Shown in pieces: positions 59,278 to 64,000 of a stretch of DNA of 64,000 nucleotides. The first letter of the stretch is position 1. Each line of letters starts with the position of its first letter. The position numbers and the translations under genes are program-made. Source of the stretch: Flaccisagitta enflata (lineage: Eukaryota > Chaetognatha > Sagittoidea > Aphragmophora); the NCBI GenBank assembly GCA_965153355.1, contig OZ231127.1, positions 72,912,001-72,976,000 on the forward strand, in the 5' to 3' direction. The notes under the pieces were generated by a model that searched no databases, was not told where the DNA came from, and saw only the letters and a program-made list of their open reading frames with translations.

Positions 59278-59544
59278 GTCTATGGACATTTCGGTATTTG
59301 TAGATATGTCAGCAGTTTGGTATATTTCAACCCGTTGAAATCTTTCATTCTGGTATATTTCAACGGGTTGAAATCTCTCATTTTGGCACATTTCAATCTC
59401 TCATTGAAATCTCTCATTCTACAAGATTAATATCAGTAGAATGAAAGATTTCAACCCGTTGAAATATGCCAGAATGAGAGATTTCAACAGGTTGAAATGT
59501 ATCAAACTGCTGACATATCTACAAATACCGAAATGTCCATAGAC
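59278..59544. repeat. 267-bp palindrome built of TTTCAACCCGTTGAAA units
   Basis: Arms of about 105 bases start GTCTATGGACATTTCGGTAT and are almost perfect complements around a 55-base centre. Within them the self-complementary TTTCAACSSGTTGAAA occurs about four times. No ORF. Confidence 0.85.
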
Positions 59545-61220
<1,676 letters not shown>

Positions 61221-61900
61221 GTGTGTGAGAGTCTGCCTGATTCTGAGTGAGTGCAACAACGACAACGACGGAAATGATGACAACAACGACGACGATGACA
61301 ACGGCAATGATGACAACCACGATGGAGATGACAATGGCAAGGCGATGATGACTATAACAACGGAAAAGACAACGTCAATAACGACAACGACAACGATGAC
61401 AACGAAGACAACGACGGGGATGACAACGACGATTCTGACTTTGAGACGTGAATTGGTTCTCATTGAACATTTATTGGAGGAAATTTGAAGTTGGGAGCTC
61501 AATAGAAGAGAAGAAAAAAGAACCAGAAAGTAAAGAAGAGAAAGAAGGGAAGGATGAACGAAAAGGATAAAGAAAGAAAAGTAAAAACGTGTAAAGAATC
61601 TCTGCTAAAGATCATATGGAAACAAGAAAAAAAAAGAAGAGGAAGAAGAGGAAGAAGAAGAAAAAGAAGAAAAAGAAGAAGAAAGAAAAGAAAAAGAAAA
61701 GAAAAGAAAAAGAAAAAAGAAAATAAGAAGAAAATAAAGAAAGAAAGGATAAGGTTAATAAAAAGGAGTAGAGAACAACAACAACAACAACAACAAACAA
61801 CAACAACAACTTACAACAACAGCAACAGCAACAACAACAACAATGCAGTAAAATCAGGGAAAACACTTGTAGTTGCACCTGGTCTTTTGTTCTTTAAATA
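61221..61900. repeat. GAC/AAC and GAAG low-complexity tracts
   Basis: 61250-61440 is a degenerate GACAAC/GATGAC array, 61500-61760 is GAAA/GAAG-rich, and 61775-61842 is AAC repeats. Asp/Asn-, Lys- and Gln-rich ORFs are repeat translations. Confidence 0.7.
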
Positions 61901-61984
61901 GGTTTTGCTAAATTCAGGGTCGCCTTTGGGAGATTGTGGTCAACGCAAGAGTATCATTGGTCCGTTTTTTTATTTCCGCTATCT

Positions 61985-62055
<71 letters not shown>

Positions 62056-62158
62056 GCTGTCTTTGTTGTTGTTTTTTGTACTACATATTGGGATTCACGC
62101 TTTGTGTGTGTCCGTCAAAGTGTGTGCGTGTGTGCGTGTGCGTGTGTGCGTGTGTGCG

Positions 62159-62250
<92 letters not shown>
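61985..62250. repeat. (TTG)n and (GT)n microsatellites
   Basis: TTG run at 61985-62057, then a GTGTGCGT-type and pure GT run at 62101-62250. Confidence 0.95.
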
Positions 62251-62251
<1 letters not shown>

Positions 62252-62399
62252 ACCCGTGCGTGCGTCCGTGTATGTGCGTGTTTTTACAAATTGTTGTTCC
62301 TGCTTGTTGTCGTCATCGTCAACCTTGACGTCATGGTTATGGTCATCGTTATCGTCATCGAAATGTTATCAAGGTCGTCGTTTTCGTTATTGCCATCCT

Positions 62400-62564
62400 G
62401 AGAATGTGAATTGAGAAAGGGTAATCCAACGAGGCCAAAAGTGGCTGGCCTAAGCCCACCACAAACGAGGGAGAATCGGGACCCAATGGCATTATTAACA
62501 TGACCACGAATGAGATTGGAAGAAGCGCTCAGTACGCCAAAAATGATCACACGACCACTGACCA
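62400..62564 (-). CDS. Candidate minus-strand exon, hydrophobic
   Basis: Read on the minus strand after CTCCTGGTCAG, a frame encodes GRVIIFGVLSASSNLIRG, HVNNAIGSRFSLVCGGLR, PATFGLVGLPFLNSHSQDG and then runs into an Asp/Asn-rich repeat. Composition and codon variety are protein-like; two hydrophobic stretches suggest membrane association. The donor is not resolved (possibly AAG/GTTGAC near 62318). No family recognised. Confidence 0.3.
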
Positions 62565-62574
62565 GGAGTTAATG

Positions 62575-62797
62575 TTATTATGAAGATGTCTATTATTTAC
62601 ATAAGTAAGCACTATGTTGTCATTTATCAAACAGTCAAATTCCCATCTAAGGGACCCTAAAGGCATGCAGAACCTGAGATGATATCTTTGATTTTTTTAA
62701 AATCACCTCATCAATGTTCTACCTCCACCAATATTTTGGCTTCCTACCTGCATTACTGTCAGACCTTTTTTTATTTCTTCATTATCGAATCCTTTTT
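62575..62797. other. Interval without a gene
   Basis: AT-rich; nothing recognised. Confidence 0.3.
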
Positions 62798-63124
62798 GGG
62801 CAGCAGCCCCAAAGGGGTCAATGACCTATGCTTTCACACATATGGGGAATTTTCTCCTCCTCCTCCCCCTTCTCCTCCTCCTTCTCCGTCCCCGCCCCCT
62901 CGATGCCGAAATTCCAGTCTCGAGGCCCAAATCTCAGTCCTGAGGCCCAAATTCTAGCCTCAGGGCCCAAATCCTAGCCTGGAGGCCCAGATCCCAGCTT
63001 TGAGGCCCAAATGTCAGCCTCGAGGTCCAATCCCCAGCCAAGAGGAGGAGGAAGAGGAGAAGGAGGAGAAAATTCCACATATGTGTGAAAGCATATGTCA
63101 TCGACCTCTTCGGGCTGCTGTCCT
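62798..63124. repeat. 327-bp stem-loop with GAGGCCCAAAT tandem units in the loop
   Basis: Arms of about 80 bases (GGGCAGCAGCCC, CTATGCTTTCACACATATG, GAATTTTCTCCTCC) are inverted at 63040-63124 with few mismatches. The loop holds six or seven units of the CCTCGAGGCCCAAATCTCAG type also seen at 47.8 kb. Confidence 0.8.
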
Positions 63125-63933
63125 GCTTCCCCTTCATCTTCAAGCGCAACCTTCTGAGGCAGGGCGCGGGTACCGCTGACCATCTAACACTTTTGCGGAC
63201 TATTTTCTTTCTTTTTTCTTTGTCTACAATCTGTTAAGTAAGAAAAAAATGTACTGTATTTGTTACAATCTGCTAAAGCTGTTTATTTTATCATTGGTCG
63301 TTAAACTTTTCACAAAATACGCAGGAAGAATAACACTTGGCACACTTGTTCAAGGGAGAATAACCGAAGGAACTGCAATCAAATACGAGAACGAGCAGAA
63401 AATTGCATCTTTCCATTGACCAACTACATCATAACCAACCCCAGATGAAAAGCTCGTCATGATGTCAGAATTCTAGAAGTTCAACTTTAAAGGAGCACTG
63501 CTCCTAAACGAATAGAACTACTGAACCTGACTTGGTCTTATTTGAAAGAGTTTTCTAGAATTAAACTAAATTCACGTACAAACTTGCTCCTGTAGGATCC
63601 TTTTCCATCACGGAAAGCATTAGAATGGTTGCCTTCCCTCATTCTGTACTAGTCTGTCCGATGACTTTTTCTCACCTCTTCTTTCGCTCTGCTTCTATCT
63701 TGACTCTTCTATCTTACCTTCGCTTTAAGCAACCCTTCCTTTACTAATCTTTACCTTATCTATATAATGAATCTAGATGGCTATATCCTAGTTGATAGAA
63801 ATATGGGCAAGCTATACCGTTTCAATTCACGTTTCGAGATCATTTTAGATGACCCTTAAGCCCTTTTAGTTAACCCATAAGTCCACTTTAGTCATATCCT
63901 TACCCCATTTCTTATAAACCATTCAGTCTTTCT
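63125..63933. other. Dispersed-repeat end and unique sequence
   Basis: GGTACCGCTGACCATCTAAC at 63168 is the end motif shared with 48015 and 16450. TCCTAAACGAATAGAACTAC at 63507 matches the repeat at 10.4-10.6 kb. No gene recognised. Confidence 0.4.
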
Positions 63934-64000
63934 TAGGCGTGTATAAAGTTGAGCATTCCCTCCCCCCCGCGGGGGGGGATAAAATCAAAGGGTTTAGAGA
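63934..64000 (+). mobile_element. hAT-type MITE, cut by the window end
   Basis: TAGGCGTGTATAAAGTTGAG, a C-run/G-run hairpin and GATAAAATCAAAGGGTTTAG match the left end of the MITE at 52195. Confidence 0.7.

Noticed and set aside
59137-59391. 84-codon minus-strand ORF with repeated NERFQ
   Set aside because: It lies in one arm of the 267-bp palindrome and reflects the repeated TTTCAAC units.

Overview
This is nuclear DNA of a eukaryote. It is very rich in microsatellites and transposable elements, and its genes are split by introns with GT...AG borders that were found by hand. Nothing looks bacterial, viral or organellar: there are no operons, long ORFs are rare, and there are LTR, hAT-type and mariner-type insertions. 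I cannot name the species. Low gene density, abundant (CT)n, (GT)n, (AAC)n and (GAAA)n tracts, and many short elements built like the DINE/HINE (mini-Helentron) and pearl elements of animals suggest an invertebrate or a protist. Most long ORFs here are translations of microsatellites.

Layout. 0.2-5.7 kb: 3' exons of a mitochondrial porin (VDAC) gene on the + strand, whose 5' part lies outside the window. 7.05-8.95 kb: a homogeneous 71-bp satellite. 8.98-12.7 kb: a dense cluster of short hairpin-headed elements around exons of an unidentified + strand gene. 13.06-14.85 kb: two hAT-type MITEs. 14.9-15.6 kb: a small two-exon gene behind a CCAAT/CACGTG promoter-like cluster. 17.2-22.4 kb: an AT-rich stretch with almost no ORFs. 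24.0-24.65 kb: a mariner-type MITE. 26.8-28.5 kb: a hAT-type element with other elements nested in it. 29.13-41.24 kb: a tandem LTR-retrotransposon array (LTR-internal-LTR-internal-LTR) on the minus strand, bounded by a GTGG duplication. 43.9-46.2 kb: two intact minus-strand genes, a Kelch-repeat protein and a protein with an LRAT/NlpC-like NCQHF motif. 46.6-47.1 kb: three phase-compatible + strand exons. 54.2-54.7 kb: a small gene whose intron is almost wholly a (GT)n(CT)n microsatellite. The remainder is mostly repeats, long palindromes and microsatellites.

Two themes connect the region. First, (CT)n or (GT)n(CT)n tracts repeatedly sit where an intron needs its polypyrimidine tract, so the simple repeats appear to be part of gene structure. 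Second, the commonest mobile element here (at least 20 copies or fragments) has a terminal hairpin whose stem sequence differs between copies but is always matched by a complementary motif near its other end. That covariation is the most distinctive signal in the window. All exon models are inferences from splice motifs, reading phase and protein resemblance; none was tested by search or RNA data.
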